Below, piece by piece: positions 9,002 through 20,165 of a stretch of 64,000 nucleotides of DNA (positions are counted from its first letter, which is position 1; every line of letters starts with the position of its first letter). This DNA is from Cryptomeria japonica. Its lineage: Eukaryota; Streptophyta; Pinopsida; Cupressales; Cupressaceae. The notes under the pieces were generated by a model. It searched no databases and was not told where the DNA came from. It worked only from the letters and a program-made list of their open reading frames with translations. The position numbers and the translations under genes were made by a program. The stretch lies in assembly GCF_030272615.1 (NCBI RefSeq), contig NC_081409.1, positions 872,221,379 through 872,285,378 of the forward strand. Direction: 5' to 3'.

Positions 9002-9850
9002 CATACAAGCTATTCCAACAACATATCATTAGTGCTTAAAGTTTCCCTACAATGGGTAGGAAATCACGATCTCAGTAGATTCAAATAGATTTCAGTATTG
9101 TAGTAACTTTAAACTAGCTCAAGAAGTCATTTTTCCTCATAGTAGAGAGGCATCATCTTCAAACACACAATCTAAAGAAAAATCATTTGCCTCAATTTTG
9201 TCAAGTATGGAAAAACAAATGCAGCTAAGAGATCGAGGGAATGGATAATATTCAATATCACAATTATCCCTTTCTCCTAAATCCTTTGGAAAGCCATCAA
9301 ACTCTAAACAACAACTAATTGTAAAACATCTTTCAATATTTGATGAAGCATTTGTTAGTGTTGGAACCTTATCAGAGGAAACAAAAGACAAAGATGTACT
9401 ACAGTGGCTATACAAAGACGAAGAAGTTCAACAAAAAGATCAAGAATGTCTACATACCTACAGAAAAGTATGAAAAAGGATTTAAGATTCTCAGAAAGAT
9501 GGGATACACAAGAACAAGTCCTATAGGGAAAAGAAAAGAAGGTTTATTAGAACCTATCCAACCTTACACTCAACAGGCTATAAATGAAACAAGCTTAGGA
9601 TATGGACAAGTTACTCTACCAGAAGATAGATCTTTTAGCCAACAATAAGAAGAATATGAAAATAGGCAAGAACAACTAGCAATTGAAAGAGAAGAAACAT
9701 CAACTAAGAAACAAACACAAGCAAGCATGAAATGGGAAAAGAAGCAAGCTTCAAATCAATAGGAAAAACAAACTAAAAGCACCTCTCAAGAAGCCTTAAA
9801 TCTCAATCAAAACAAGCATGAACCTAGTACTAATCAAGGAGAGCTCATAG
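9002..9850 (+). pseudogene. E1 protease end, linker and G-patch-like segment
   Basis: E1 coding sequence resumes at 9002 with the segment that follows RPWIHD in this family (AIPTTYH and LKFPYNG motifs). A Ser-rich linker follows. At about 9445-9600 there is a glycine/lysine segment (KGFKILRKMGYT ... GKRKEG ... LGYGQ) typical of the G-patch-like motif between protease and RT in Tat elements. In-frame stops occur at about 9030 and 9060 and in the linker, and the frame shifts near 9470. The open piece 9340-9648 is the best-preserved part. Confidence 0.65.
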
Positions 9851-9855
9851 CAAGG

Positions 9856-10660
9856 TTGACAAAACTCAATCTCAGTCTTGAAGAGGTTGAATATGAAAGA
9901 AGAAAGGATATAGCAACAAAAGCTGAAGAAACAAATCAAATACTATATGAACAAATCTATAGATTGCAGGCTAAAATTGATACAGATTCTAATGAATGGG
10001 AATGGGATTCCTATCACTCTAAAGAATTAGCTAAAGAAAATTGCTTTGAAGAAGATGTAGGAGTCAATGTAGTTCACATGTATGCAGGGAAAATGTTAGG
10101 AACTAGCTCACTTGAATCAGAATCACATTTGGCTGACTTGGACTTAATTGAGGATAATCAGGAGCTTCTTGTGCGAGGTCATTCTGATGAGAGTACTATT
10201 CTAGACATCAACATACATATCCAAAACTTTGATACATCCATCATGACTCTTGATACTCTCAAAAAATCTCAACTTGAGGACCCCCTACCTCTAATCCACC
10301 CTAAACTTATTGGTTGGGAAAATGAAGGACATACTGCCATTGATACCTTTCTAAATGACCATGCCATATCTGTATATCTTAATGCAATCGAACCTGCAAC
10401 AAGTCTCACTAGGAATTTTAGCAACACATCTTCTAGTCAAGTGGGTGCGAAATCTCCTAGTTGCAAAAATGAAAATAAAGAAAACAATATCAGGTCTAAT
10501 GCTGAAAACCATTTCTTGGCAACATTAGATTAGGAAAAAGTTAAAAGAAAGGATGCATCTAACGGTGAAAACCTCCTTGAGGCATCAGAAGATGGGAGAT
10601 TTGACACTTTGTTGGGTGAATATTTTGTCACCAGCATACTAATGACAAAACATAGAGTTC
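9856..10660 (+). pseudogene. E1 polyprotein segment between G-patch and RT
   Basis: An open frame of 225 residues (9856-10533) follows the G-patch-like piece in the plus direction. It begins with a Lys/Glu-rich stretch of coiled-coil character (LEEVEYERRKDIATKAEETN), then acidic and hydrophobic stretches with a PLIHPKLIGWEN motif. A stop at 10531-10533 is followed by more readable frame before insert Y. Position in E1, not a recognised domain, defines it. In related elements this stretch links protease to RT and has no known enzymatic activity. Confidence 0.5.
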
Positions 10661-11527
10661 ACACAATGCTATGCTAAGAAATTAATCTCTCCTCTCATCA
10701 AGGGGAGGTTCCCTATGAAATTTCTCATCTAATTTACAAGAAATTAAATTTGTGGGTTGGTGTTGGGCATATAACTCTCTTTTTTCAGAGTTTATGTATT
10801 CACCCTTCACCTATTTACAATTTCTCTACCTCTTCAGATACTTAAAGAAAAGAACTATTAATATAACAAACTACACAAAGAGTTACTTTTAAGCAGCACA
10901 AAGTCTCCTTTACGGTAACATTAATTCACATTGATCGTTACAAAACAAACAATTACAAACTTAGCTTAAAGCACAAAGTCTTTGAGTATAGATTTCTAAT
11001 CCCTTAAACTACTAATAACCATAGCAATATAAAGCCTACTACAAGTTACTTGTTTTATCAGCAGATTTCTCAAGTATGGTAAAAGCACAAAGTCTATTGG
11101 CAAGATTTGAGAGCTCTTTAACCATGTAGCAATATCTTAAAGATCAAATAAGTAAAGATAATATGTATTCAATTGACATAGGAACATTAAATAGTATAAA
11201 CAAATTTATTGATACAACAAAAAGTTTGCAATCAACAAAACTATTTTCTTTATTTGCTTGATTGAATTCTCAACACAAAAACCCAAAGTCTTAATTGGGA
11301 TAAAAATCCAATAGAGTTTCACTAAGCATGAAAAAGATCAAAATATTTACAAAAAGGTCCTCCTTATATAGGAAAAGAAGTTGAGAAAAAGGTGGGCACA
11401 GTTGACTTATTCATCCACACAGTCCAATTTTACTACAACTACTACATAAAGAAAATGTGTAGCTGCACAAAATTTACAACATCTATTGGTGCAGCTGCAT
11501 GAAGAAAGAGTGCCAAAAGGGGGAACT
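10661..11527 (-). other. Non-coding left flank of insert Y, LTR-like
   Basis: AT-rich, no ORF. The phrase AGCACAAAGTCT or close variants appears at about 10896, 10971 and 11085. A minus-strand TATA motif lies at 11363-11370. A plausible element edge, TGTTGGGCATAT, is near 10753 on the plus strand. I read it as the 3' LTR or tail of Y, but no matching copy was found on the other side of Y, so this stays a hypothesis. Confidence 0.35.
11363..11370 (-). promoter_or_regulatory. Candidate TATA box in the tail of Y
   Basis: Minus-strand TATATAAG followed by GAGGACC. It lies downstream of the Y gene in the same orientation, where a 3' LTR promoter copy would be expected. Confidence 0.35.
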
Positions 11528-14500
11528 TCATTCTTGATTCTCTTCTTCATTGGATTTTTGAAAACCTTCAAAGTTGGCAAGGATAGCTTTGACATCTGAT
11601 TCGTTTGGCATCAAGGTAGAATTTGTGATGATTTGAACACGGGACATTACATCTTGGATCTTCACGTGCTTCTTCTTAATATCCTTTAGCATGGATGCGA
11701 GTACTTCAAAGTTGACTTGAATTTCTAATAATTTATCAAATGTATCAAGCAATAAGTCTTGTCCCATGCATTGGTCCATCAAGGAAAGAAATTCTTGGGT
11801 GATGACTTCAGAAGTGATGAGATTTTGATCACCATCATACAAATAGCAAGGGAGATCACCTACTTTAGCAAAAAAAAGGTCAACCTCATCATCACCTTCT
11901 TTCTTTTCGTGATCTAGCTTTGTAATCATTAATTTCATTGTCTCTTGTTTATGAGACAATAATGACAAGATCTGAATATACTTTTCCCTTGTGGGAATTA
12001 CCTTGTTCTCAACTAGGACATCTATCTTGAAATCCTCCATTTTGCTCCAACGGGTAGTGCTTTTCACAACTTCCTCAATTTCCTAGGATAAAGAGGTTTT
12101 GATTCTTTGCATCCGACTCTGGATCACTTCATAATCAGACAATAGTTCCACCATTGAACTCAGAAGATGAGAGCCTTCTGACCTTATCCGCGAGATCCAT
12201 TCATCCATTACTCGGCCCTTAGCTCCTACCTGATCAATCTTCTTGAGAGCTTCAGTATCTATTGATGATCCTATAGGTTCAACCTCTTGAGAAGATTGTG
12301 TTACCTTTAAGAGGACGTTGGTCAACTGCTCACACTTCTACTTTAGGATATTTTTCTTATCCCTCTCCTAATCCAGTCTTCTTAACAAAGAATTAAGGGC
12401 TATGTGAGAATCTAATTTCACACTTTCATGTGTCTCCACTCCGAGCTCCACAACCTACATGGTATAATCTTCTGATCATATGTTGCCTTTGTCCTTGTCT
12501 GATGATGGTACCATAACTTCAATGTATTTTCTTTTGGAAGTCGGGTCTACTACCACCTGAGATACTGTCTTTGGCTTCTCTATTCCCTTAGGCTTTGGAG
12601 GAACCAAAAGTTCAAAGTCAAATTCATCAGGAGATATTACCTATTTTTTCCTCTTAGGGGCTAGTACTTCCATCCAAGGGGGCAGTTCTAGATTGGATGA
12701 TGGAGTAGTAGCTCCTTGCTGACTTGGGGTTGAAGATTCTGGATGGGGTTGATTGGAACTTGGAGCAGTTGTAAGTATAACTAATGGTGCTGATATTGAA
12801 GCATCTAGTAGAACATTTGTTGCTACTACCCCTTCAGTTACAAGTGGAAGAGTTGAGGGTGTTGTGAGTGTAACTTCAGCACTTACCAATAAAGGGATTG
12901 TTGTGACGGTGGTAGTAATGGTGGGTGAATCTACCGAAACCTGTTCTACAAGTGCATCTTGTAAGGTTTCATTAAAATCCATCATGGTAGACTCAAAAGT
13001 AGATGAAGCGATATCATCTAAAGTAGAGAAGTTGGTTATTGTAAAAAATTGACCAGCGGTCTCTGATTGTGGCATGCCCATACTTAGATCTCCATCTTCA
13101 TGAACATCTTCATCTTCTTGATCAGAATCAAAGTCAGAATCAATAGAGTGAATGACTACTTGTGAAGTGGTTGTCATATCTACTTCAACTGAATGTGGTA
13201 CTTCTTCTGCTTGTACTTCCTCTTGTTAAGGAATTTCACCTTCTTTGACCTCCTTACCCTTTTCAGCTTCACTGACAGGTGGTTGTTCTGGCTCCTTTGC
13301 CACTGCCTCCTATGATGCTGATGATGATTCACCTTGCTTTGACCCTTTAACTGTAAATTTGATTTTAGGCCCTTTACCCTTTGATTGTACCACAGGAGCT
13401 GAGGATAGTGCTTGTGAGTTTTCCCTGTTCTTGGTTCTTGTTTCAGCTGTCACTATCTTGCCCAATGGACCATCACTATTTTCATCATCTCTTGAACTAG
13501 TGGGAAACTGTTTCATCCTAAGATTCTTCTTTAGCAACCAAGCATTGGTATTTGCTATGATGGGAGAGATCCTTTGAGTAATGGACTTTTTTTCCTTCTT
13601 TGACCATTGCACAAGTGGAAGTGGGGAATCAACAATCTTCTTCTCATAGTAAACAGGATCCACTATGTCATCTGTGTCTTCCATAGTTATTGGGATCTTA
13701 GCTAGATCCAGATTTTTAATTTGTTCTAGAGTAAGGTGACTGAAGTCCATCCTTTTTATATCCTCCTCATTCTGACAATCCGCCCAAACATCCTCAAACC
13801 TATAGACATGAGTGTATGTCCTTTTGATTTTTCTCTTTATACCCCAAAAATCAAAATCGGTTCGGGCCTTGAATCTTCTCATGGTATTCTGCTGCATTCC
13901 TCCTCCATATTTTTGGCTTTGGGATTAGTTAGCACGGAATACCTGCCAATTGACTCTGGGAATTTCAGCCCAGTCTTGTGTGCTTGTGATTGTTTCTCAT
14001 GCACACTAATCAGTTGTTTGCACAGCTCCATAAGGACAATTTTGTCTAAAGGAAACCTTGGAAGGATGAAGGGCTCACTTGAGAAGCATCCAATCTAGAT
14101 ATAGGTGAATGTGGGAAATTGTAGGAATACACACCCAAAATGGGACACCCTGCTATAAGCAGCCTTTGATATTCTTCTCTTCTGTAGGCCTTTGTCAAAA
14201 ATGCACTTCCAAACAACAAAGAAAGCATCATTAACCCTCCTGTAATGATTACCTTGATTTTTTATAGTTAGCTGATCATAGTACTCCCAAACGGGAACCA
14301 CTCTTCTGTCACCCTTGGTTGACAAGCCTGGATATTGCCTCATAGAAGCAACTACATAAACCAAGTATGAGGTCATATAAAAATTCAGTGTTACCTTGAC
14401 CTCTTTTAGGTGGGCACAAAGCACATCACTGATTTGTTCTCCCCAATCAATTCTTGCAGCTCCCTTTCTAATTATATTCATATAGCAAATCATCCAGCTT

Positions 14501-15178
14501 TGGAAATAATGAGTCTTTTAATCCTCTCACTCTGGATAACATGGTGACCATGTCATTATACTCCTCATTAAAATCACTCTTGTGGAAAGACTTAGGCCAT
14601 TGTGAGGTGAGGGAAGATCTAGCAGTAGAGAGATAAACAATATTAATCACCTTTTTGCATTTATCCTCATGTTTCTCGTAGTACTCTTGAGCACTCTCTT
14701 GAGAAATATCAGCCACTTCTTCAACTAATGAGCCTTTGAAAACACTATTAAAGTATACACTATCTAGAGTCATTATGAACTTCTGATCATCATCTTTTAC
14801 CTACCTTGTGCTTGGATCAAAGTGATCAACCACTGCTAGTATAAATTTAGGATCATGAGCTGCAACTAGGAAAGATGCATACTTATGCAGCTCAAATTTG
14901 ATTAAACTGGTCAAGTGTGCAGGAGCCTTGTGAACTGGGTCACGAAACTCTTGCATGTCAACATGCCCAATTTTGGTGTCCCTGATCTCCTTAATGTTTG
15001 AGTCCACTGAACTCTTAGGGTACATATTCAAGTACCTATCGTACTTGTATTTCATCTTCTTTGATGATGCTTTGCTTAGAGAAGGCTGTCCTGAGGAAGA
15101 CTCGGGCTTCTTTGACATTCGTGCACAATGACTACATTCAATACTGATGATTAGCCATCCATCATTATCAAAAATCAT
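11528..15178 (-). pseudogene. Long decayed gene of unknown function in insert Y (~1200 codons)
   Basis: Five open pieces share one frame (14468-15178 with a TAG at about 14801, 13310-13897, 12641-13177, 12083-12325, 11528-12067), separated by single TAG or TAA codons. One piece (14095-14493) is in another frame, so one frameshift near 14480 and a second near 13890 interrupt it. The N-terminus is Ser/Lys-rich (MSKKPESSSGQPSLSK). A globular part contains VVPVWEYYDQL and AFFVVWKCIFDKGL. Residues encoded at 12641-13177 are Thr/Ser/Pro-rich and acidic (SDFDSDQEDEDVHEDGD). The C-terminus is helical and coiled-coil-like. I recognise no domain. It is the only gene of Y and may be a retroelement accessory ORF or a captured gene. 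The start is uncertain: ATG at 15178 or about 15115. Confidence 0.55.
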
Positions 15179-15291
15179 TTTTTTCTCAAACGGATTGAAA
15201 AAAGGGACTCAAAATAGGCCAAGGAGTAAAAACTGCTAAAACAATAGGTCGGACAAAAAAGTCTGATTTGATTCTTAACAAACAAAACATG

Positions 15292-15762
15292 CACATTGGA
15301 GTTTAAGACCTAATGTGTAGACTTGGGATAGGTTAATAGCACATCAGAGTTTAAACTCTGATGTGTAATATGGAAAAAAACAACCTACACATCAGAGTTT
15401 AAAACTTGATGTGCAGGGAAAAACTTACAATCAGCACATCAGAGTTTAAACTCCGATGTGCTGTTTTTAGAAGGAAAGAATTTGGTTGACATGTCAAGTT
15501 TTAAAACCTGACATGTCAACCCCTACCCCTCTGCATATTAGATTTTAAAGTCCAATATGCAAAGGTTAACATGTCACATATCAGACTTTAAAATCCGATA
15601 TGTGGAGGGACAACTCTTCGCCTGCATGTCAGAGTTTAAAGTCTGGGGTGCAGGGAAGATAAGGGTATCCAGAGGGCAATCAGATTTTGAAGTCCGATTT
15701 CACGTAGGATCTAAGGAGGCAATTAGACTTCAAAATCCAATTGCCATCCGGATTAAAATCCG
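15292..15762. repeat. Array of eleven near-palindromes with TTTAAA-type cores (cluster 1)
   Basis: Units at 15292-15317, 15340-15365, 15388-15413, 15432-15463, 15485-15520, 15533-15560, 15575-15604, 15622-15653, 15678-15699, 15718-15745 and 15749-15762. Each is an inverted repeat of 14-36 bp around a core resembling GAGTTTAAACTC or GACTTTAAAGTC. The unit at 15340-15365 is a perfect 26-bp palindrome (CACATCAGAG ... CTCTGATGTG). Those at 15432 and 15485 have one arm mismatch each. Centres are mostly 43-55 bp apart. Arms differ between units, yet both arms of a unit change together. A looser copy may exist near 15243-15273. Confidence 0.85.
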
Positions 15763-16041
15763 AAGAAAAAACCAAAATGAAAAGAAAAGGAGAAAAACAA
15801 AAACATGCAAACAAAGGCAAAATAAAAACCCGAAAATCGAAGAACTTACCTCTTCCAATTCGCTGATGAAAAAGATCTGACAATCAGGCAAGGGAAATCC
15901 AATTCATGATGAGTAGGAGCAGAGGAGGGCATGCGGAAGAGGAAAATGGAGCACAATGAAAACCAAAATGCATAAAATTAAATTTAAAAAAGATTTTAAG
16001 AAAACCCTAATTAGCGATAACTGCTAATTAATATAACTCGC
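15763..16041. other. Spacer between the two palindrome clusters
   Basis: About 280 bases, purine-rich at its start (AAAGAAAAGGAGAAAAAC), without palindromes and without a supported gene. Short frames across it look incidental. Confidence 0.4.
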
Positions 16042-16295
16042 AGTTGCATGTTAGACTTTAAAACCCGACATGCAACTAACACAAAACCCCATGCAATTCA
16101 GACTTTAAAGTCCGAACTGCAAGCAAAGACAACATGCAGTTCGGACTTTAAAGTCTGAACTGCATATGGTTTTGACTGCAGTTCAAACTCTAAAGTCCGA
16201 ACTACACTCAAAACCATATGCAGTTCGGACTTTAAAGTACGAACTACAGACTATAACAAATCTCAAATACACTCAGACTTTAAAATTTGAAGTGT
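16042..16295. repeat. Array of six near-palindromes with TTTAAA-type cores (cluster 2)
   Basis: Units at 16042-16077, 16092-16121, 16134-16165, 16177-16206, 16219-16248 and 16269-16295, centres 42-49 bp apart. Arms here are mostly of the TGCAGTTCGGAC type and differ from those of cluster 1, but the central ACTTTAAAGT is shared. The unit at 16134 has one arm mismatch in 16 bp. A half-unit (AGTCCAAACTAC) follows at about 16319. Confidence 0.85.
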
Positions 16296-16534
16296 GATTC
16301 ATTAACAAAGACCCCTATAGTCCAAACTACAAGTTAAACTACAATCCTAAGAAACAAAGAAAACAATAAAAATGAAAAGCAAATAACGAAACAAACTAAC
16401 TGACCAAGTCGATTAAGCTCTCCCAAAGACCATAAGGTATGAAATGGACTAGTTTCATAGGGTTGCCTCATGATTTTGGCCAAACTAAAATCAAGGATAA
16501 CACACTTTACCTGTGCACTATCAAGAAATGTCAT

Positions 16535-17912
16535 CCATTTTGATCAAACCAATAGAGGTAGTTAACATTGGGACAACAGAGCAACCAAAGATCCTACATC
16601 AAACAACTTCTCCATCAAAAGAAGAAATGCAACAATATATGGAATTATTCAAACAATGGCAAATCAATTTTGCCTAGTCATATGCAGACATGTCGGGGTT
16701 AGATCCAGAGCTTATTATGCATCACTTAAATGTCAATCCAGGAGCCAAACTAGCCAAATAGAAGTTAAGGAAAATGCATCCACATATCACTCTCCTGGTC
16801 AAAGCAGAACTAAAGAAATTATTGGATGTAGGATTCATCAGACCTATAGCATATCCTCAATGGGTATCCAACATCATTCTTATTTTTAAACCAAATAAAA
16901 GCATTAGAATATGCACAAACTTCAGAGATCTTAATAACGCATGTCCAAAGGATGACTTTCCTTTGCCTAACATTGATATCATTATAGATTTAACTACTAG
17001 ACACTCCATGTTCTCTTTAATGGATGGTTTCTCTGAATACAATCAGATTAAAATAGCACCTGAAGATCAAGAAAAGACAGCTTTCACATACCCATGGTTT
17101 ACTTTCTGCTAGAGCCTCATGCCTTTTGGACTAAAGAACACAGGTGCTACATATCAAAGAACTATGATAATGATATTCCATGACATGATGTATACATTCA
17201 TGGAAGACTATGTAGATGACATCTTGGCAAAATCATACAATAGAGAAGACCATATAGGAATACTCAAAAAGATCTTTGACAAGTTAGAACAGTATAAGCT
17301 ATAGCTCAATCCTAAGAAATGTGCCTTTGGTGTCACTTTAGGCAAGCTATTGGAATACATTGTTTCAGCTAGAGGTATCGAAGTAGATCCAGCTAAGGTC
17401 AAAGAAATCATGGAGATGACATCTCCCAAGAATATAAGTCAACTTAGATCACTCCAAGGAAGACTCCAACCAATCAGAAGATTTGTTGCTCAACTAGAAG
17501 ATAAATGTCAACCATTTACACATCTATTACACAAAAATGTTCATTTCAAGTGGGAACATCAATGTGAGGACACATTCAACAAGATCAAGGCATATCTCAT
17601 ACAACCACCTATCCTAATGTCACCAATTCTAGGAAAGCCGTTGTTACTCTATGTATCAACCACTAAAGTATCATTAGGGGTTCTGCTCACACAACAGGAT
17701 AATGAAGAAAAAGAACGAGCCATCTACTACATCAATAGAACACTAGTGGGATACGAGCTCAACTATTCACCAATAGAAAAGGCATGCTTGGCGGTAGTTT
17801 TTGCTTCTCAAAAATTAAGACACTGTCTATTATCTCACTCCATCAAGTTGATAGTTGAAATCGATCCTCTAAAGTATTTACTCAATAGGGCAACATTAAT
17901 AGGATGATTAGC
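16535..17912 (+). pseudogene. pol: E1 reverse transcriptase
   Basis: E1 coding sequence resumes with the segment preceding RT (SYADMSGLDPELIMHHL) and then the RT fingers and palm: LRKMHPH, VKAELKKLLDVGFIRPI, FRDLNNACPKDDFPLPNID, FSLMDGFSEYNQI, MPFGLKN and the intact catalytic YVDDILAKS near 17211-17237. Connection motifs such as SQLRSLQGRLQPIRRF follow. In-frame stops at about 16675, 16759, 17110 and 17302 prevent function. Order and motifs are Gypsy, closest in style to G1 but clearly a different family. Insert Y lies immediately upstream. Confidence 0.85.
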
Positions 17913-18420
17913 AAAATGGATCATGCTCCTGAGTGAGTTTGATATTGAATATGTAGACAGAAAAGCTATCAAGGGGCAAGTCATTGTAGACCAACTAGCC
18001 AAGGCACCACTTCAAGATAATCATCCTTTGCAGATTGAATCTCCTGATGTGGATATCCTAACATGGCAATTATACTATGATGGTTCATATACACAACATG
18101 GATCAAGAGTAGGCATTCTATTCATCACACCACAAGGTCATACAATTCCAAAAGAATACAATTTAAGCTTTCCATGCACCAACAATACAATAGAATATGA
18201 AGCTTTGGTTATAGGCATCAAAATGGCTATAGAATGGAACATTACACAACTTCAAGTCTTTGGAGACTCTCAGCTCATCATCAATCAAATAAACGATAAT
18301 TATCAAACAAAGGACAAAAAGTTGATGCCTTATAAAAACATGGTCAATGATATCAAGAAATACTTTGTAGAAATAAATTTTCAGTAGATTTCAAGGAATG
18401 ACAACAAAGCAGAAGATGCC
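17913..18420 (+). pseudogene. pol: E1 RNase H
   Basis: The RNase H domain removes the RNA strand during reverse transcription. Visible are FDIEYVDRKAIKGQ before the domain, then WQLYYDGS with the first acidic residue, NNTIEYEALVIGIKMA with the Glu, and FGDSQLII with the second Asp, in the usual order. One stop at about 18385 separates it from the DNKAEDAMA connection to integrase. A stop at about 17906 separates it from RT. All catalytic positions I can see are kept, so the decay is by stops. Confidence 0.8.
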
Positions 18421-18899
18421 ATGGCCACACTTGCTTCTCTACTTCAGACACAGGAAAATCAACAACATTATGATTTCCTGGTAGAAGAGTTGTTTAACCC
18501 TGCTCATAATTGTCCTGATTCCCAAACTATGTGTCACCTTGTTGGGCATGATTCCTCATGCTATTCCCAAACTTATACATACCTAAAAGATAATATCCTC
18601 CCTCCCGACTTATTGAAAAATCAAAAGAGAAACTTTATTCGCCAATCCTCCCATTATACTCTCATCGCGGATACCCTGTTTAAATGAGGTCTAGACGGTA
18701 CTCTTTTAAGATGTCTTGAACAAGAAGAATCTAAGAAGGCCTTACATGAAGTCCATAATGACATTTGTGGAACTAATTCAAGTGGTCTTACCCTTTTGAA
18801 AAAACTCATACGCTTGGGCTATTATTGGCCAACTATGGAACAAGATTCTTTTTAGATAGCTAGAACATGCAAACAATATTAGATCATATAGGAATCTAC
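18421..18899 (+). pseudogene. pol: E1 integrase N-terminal part, truncated
   Basis: After the Ala/Leu-rich connection this stretch shows the beginning of the zinc-binding domain (ALHEVHNDICG and LIRLGYYWPTM). Both its frame and homology end at the left edge of the large palindrome at 18900. One Cys of the HHCC site appears as CKQY, so the site is degraded, and stops occur at about 18685 and 18853. The catalytic core is absent. An integrase C-terminus of the same style reappears in the palindrome arms. Confidence 0.7.
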
Positions 18900-19000
18900 T
18901 ACTTAGCAAGATATGTCAATCCCATATATTCTGTGATGATGTGCGTGCTTAGAAAGACAAACTGCAAACTGATTTGTAGACATTCATAAGCACCTTCAAG

Positions 19001-19345
19001 ATGCCCTGTGATTCCTTTACCGCTTATGGGAAAATCGTTCACTGGTTTCAACTTCAAGTTGCAAGAATTGATTTGGAGATCAGCAACCGGATCAGGGATT
19101 TGCAGGAACTACAACTAGTTCTACTACAAAGACTGCAAATACTTCAAAAATGCTATCTCAATCTGGATTCCTTGATGGTTACTCAAGAGATGAGTACCTT
19201 AGATGCCATGGAGGAACAAGTATCCTAGATGCAAACAGAGAGTGAGGTTTCTACCTCATTGCTTGAGTCATGGTCCTTATCCATGAAGCAATTTATGCAA
19301 GACTTTAAATTTATTTTTGACAAGTTTCACTCTTTATTGTCATAA
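19001..19345 (+). pseudogene. C-terminal end of a coiled-coil ORF, convergent to integrase
   Basis: A frame reading toward the integrase tail: KIVHWFQLQVARIDLEISN, then Leu/Gln-rich helical sequence (LQELQLVLLQRLQILQ), one stop at about 19226, then SLLESWSLSMKQFMQDF and FDKFHSLLS before TAA. A decayed inverted copy lies in the right arm at about 21841-22200. Tat elements are known to carry an extra ORF between pol and the 3' LTR, sometimes antisense, and this fits that position. No function is known. Confidence 0.45.
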
Positions 19346-19929
19346 ACATTTATTCAGCTAATAGAAATAGGGGCTATTCAGCTGTATTTTGTCATTGTTG
19401 GCAAAGGGGGAGAAGTATTCTGGTATTTAAAATTTTGATGCATTCTATGTATACTCACATGTTTATCTCTGTAAAGAAGTAGTATACATTATATTTTCTA
19501 AAAAGAGATAGTGTATATGCTTAGGGGGGGTAATTTTGATTATGGCATATTTTTGTTATAAAACACTTAGATGTCAAAATTTTCCTAAGTGTTGCCATCA
19601 ATGACAATCATAACATAATCATCAAAAATGCCAATAGATAAGGGTTGCCTGTGGTTCTACCTATTTGATTAAGCTAAAAAATGATCAAAAAAATTTGCCC
19701 CTAGCTATGTTCAGGATTTTGCCCCAAGCCTAGAAACAAATTCATTACAATATATCCAATGATCCAAACCATGGCGAGGAGCCACCCAGGATGTCTACGT
19801 ATGTACAAGGCTTTATTATGGATATGAACACTGATGAATGTAAGCGGAAGGATGCATGAACTAATAGATGGAAGAGCTAGTGGATAGATAGCGCCTGTTT
19901 GTCAGGTTTTCACCATCTATTTTTATTGC

Positions 19930-20165
19930 ACTTTTTCTCATATTTGTTTTTTTTGCTTTTGCATTGTTTTTTATTTTTCTTCTTTTTCACTGTTTTTTAT
20001 TTTTCTTCTTTTTCACTGTTTTTGGATTTTTCTGCTTTTTCACTTTTTTTTTTGAGCTTTTTCACTGTTTTTGATTTTCTCCTTTTGCACTGTTTTTGAT
20101 TTTTCTGCTTTTGTACTATTTTTTATTTTTCTACGTTTCCACTATTTTTGATTTTTCTGCTTTTT
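19930..20165. repeat. T-rich minisatellite (A-rich on the pol strand), left arm
   Basis: Repeats of about 25 bp of the form TTTTTCACTG-TTTTTGATTTTTCTGC, directly after the integrase end on the pol strand. Similar arrays lie at 21078-21245 and 24815-24985. Leu/Phe-rich frames through it are artefacts of composition. Confidence 0.75.

Larger units (their letters stand above)
10753..16534 (-). mobile_element. Insert Y, non-autonomous element splitting E1
   Basis: E1 coding sequence is readable up to about 10660-10750 and again from about 16535, so roughly 5.8 kb is foreign. It contains no reverse transcriptase, transposase or integrase. Contents on the minus strand, 5' to 3': an array of near-palindromes (16295 to 15292), one long decayed gene of unknown function (15178 to 11528) and an LTR-like tail with a TATA motif. 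Both edges are approximate and no target duplication was found. Confidence 0.5.

Noticed and set aside
8650-9039. 129-codon ORF over the X 3' LTR
   Set aside because: It crosses the LTR end and target duplication into E1 coding DNA, so it cannot be a real gene.
10753-11527. Confident LTR call for the left end of Y
   Set aside because: No second copy exists on the right side of Y and no target duplication was found.
15557-15883. ORFs on both strands within the palindrome array
   Set aside because: They run through the palindromes and the purine-rich spacer, with no domain and no agreement with the Y gene.
15292-16295. CRISPR-like array
   Set aside because: Spacing is fairly regular, but units are palindromes with different arms, there are no identical repeats with unique spacers, and the context is a plant genome.
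19899-20099. Phe/Leu-rich 66-codon ORF
   Set aside because: It is the complement of the A-rich minisatellite; composition alone explains it.
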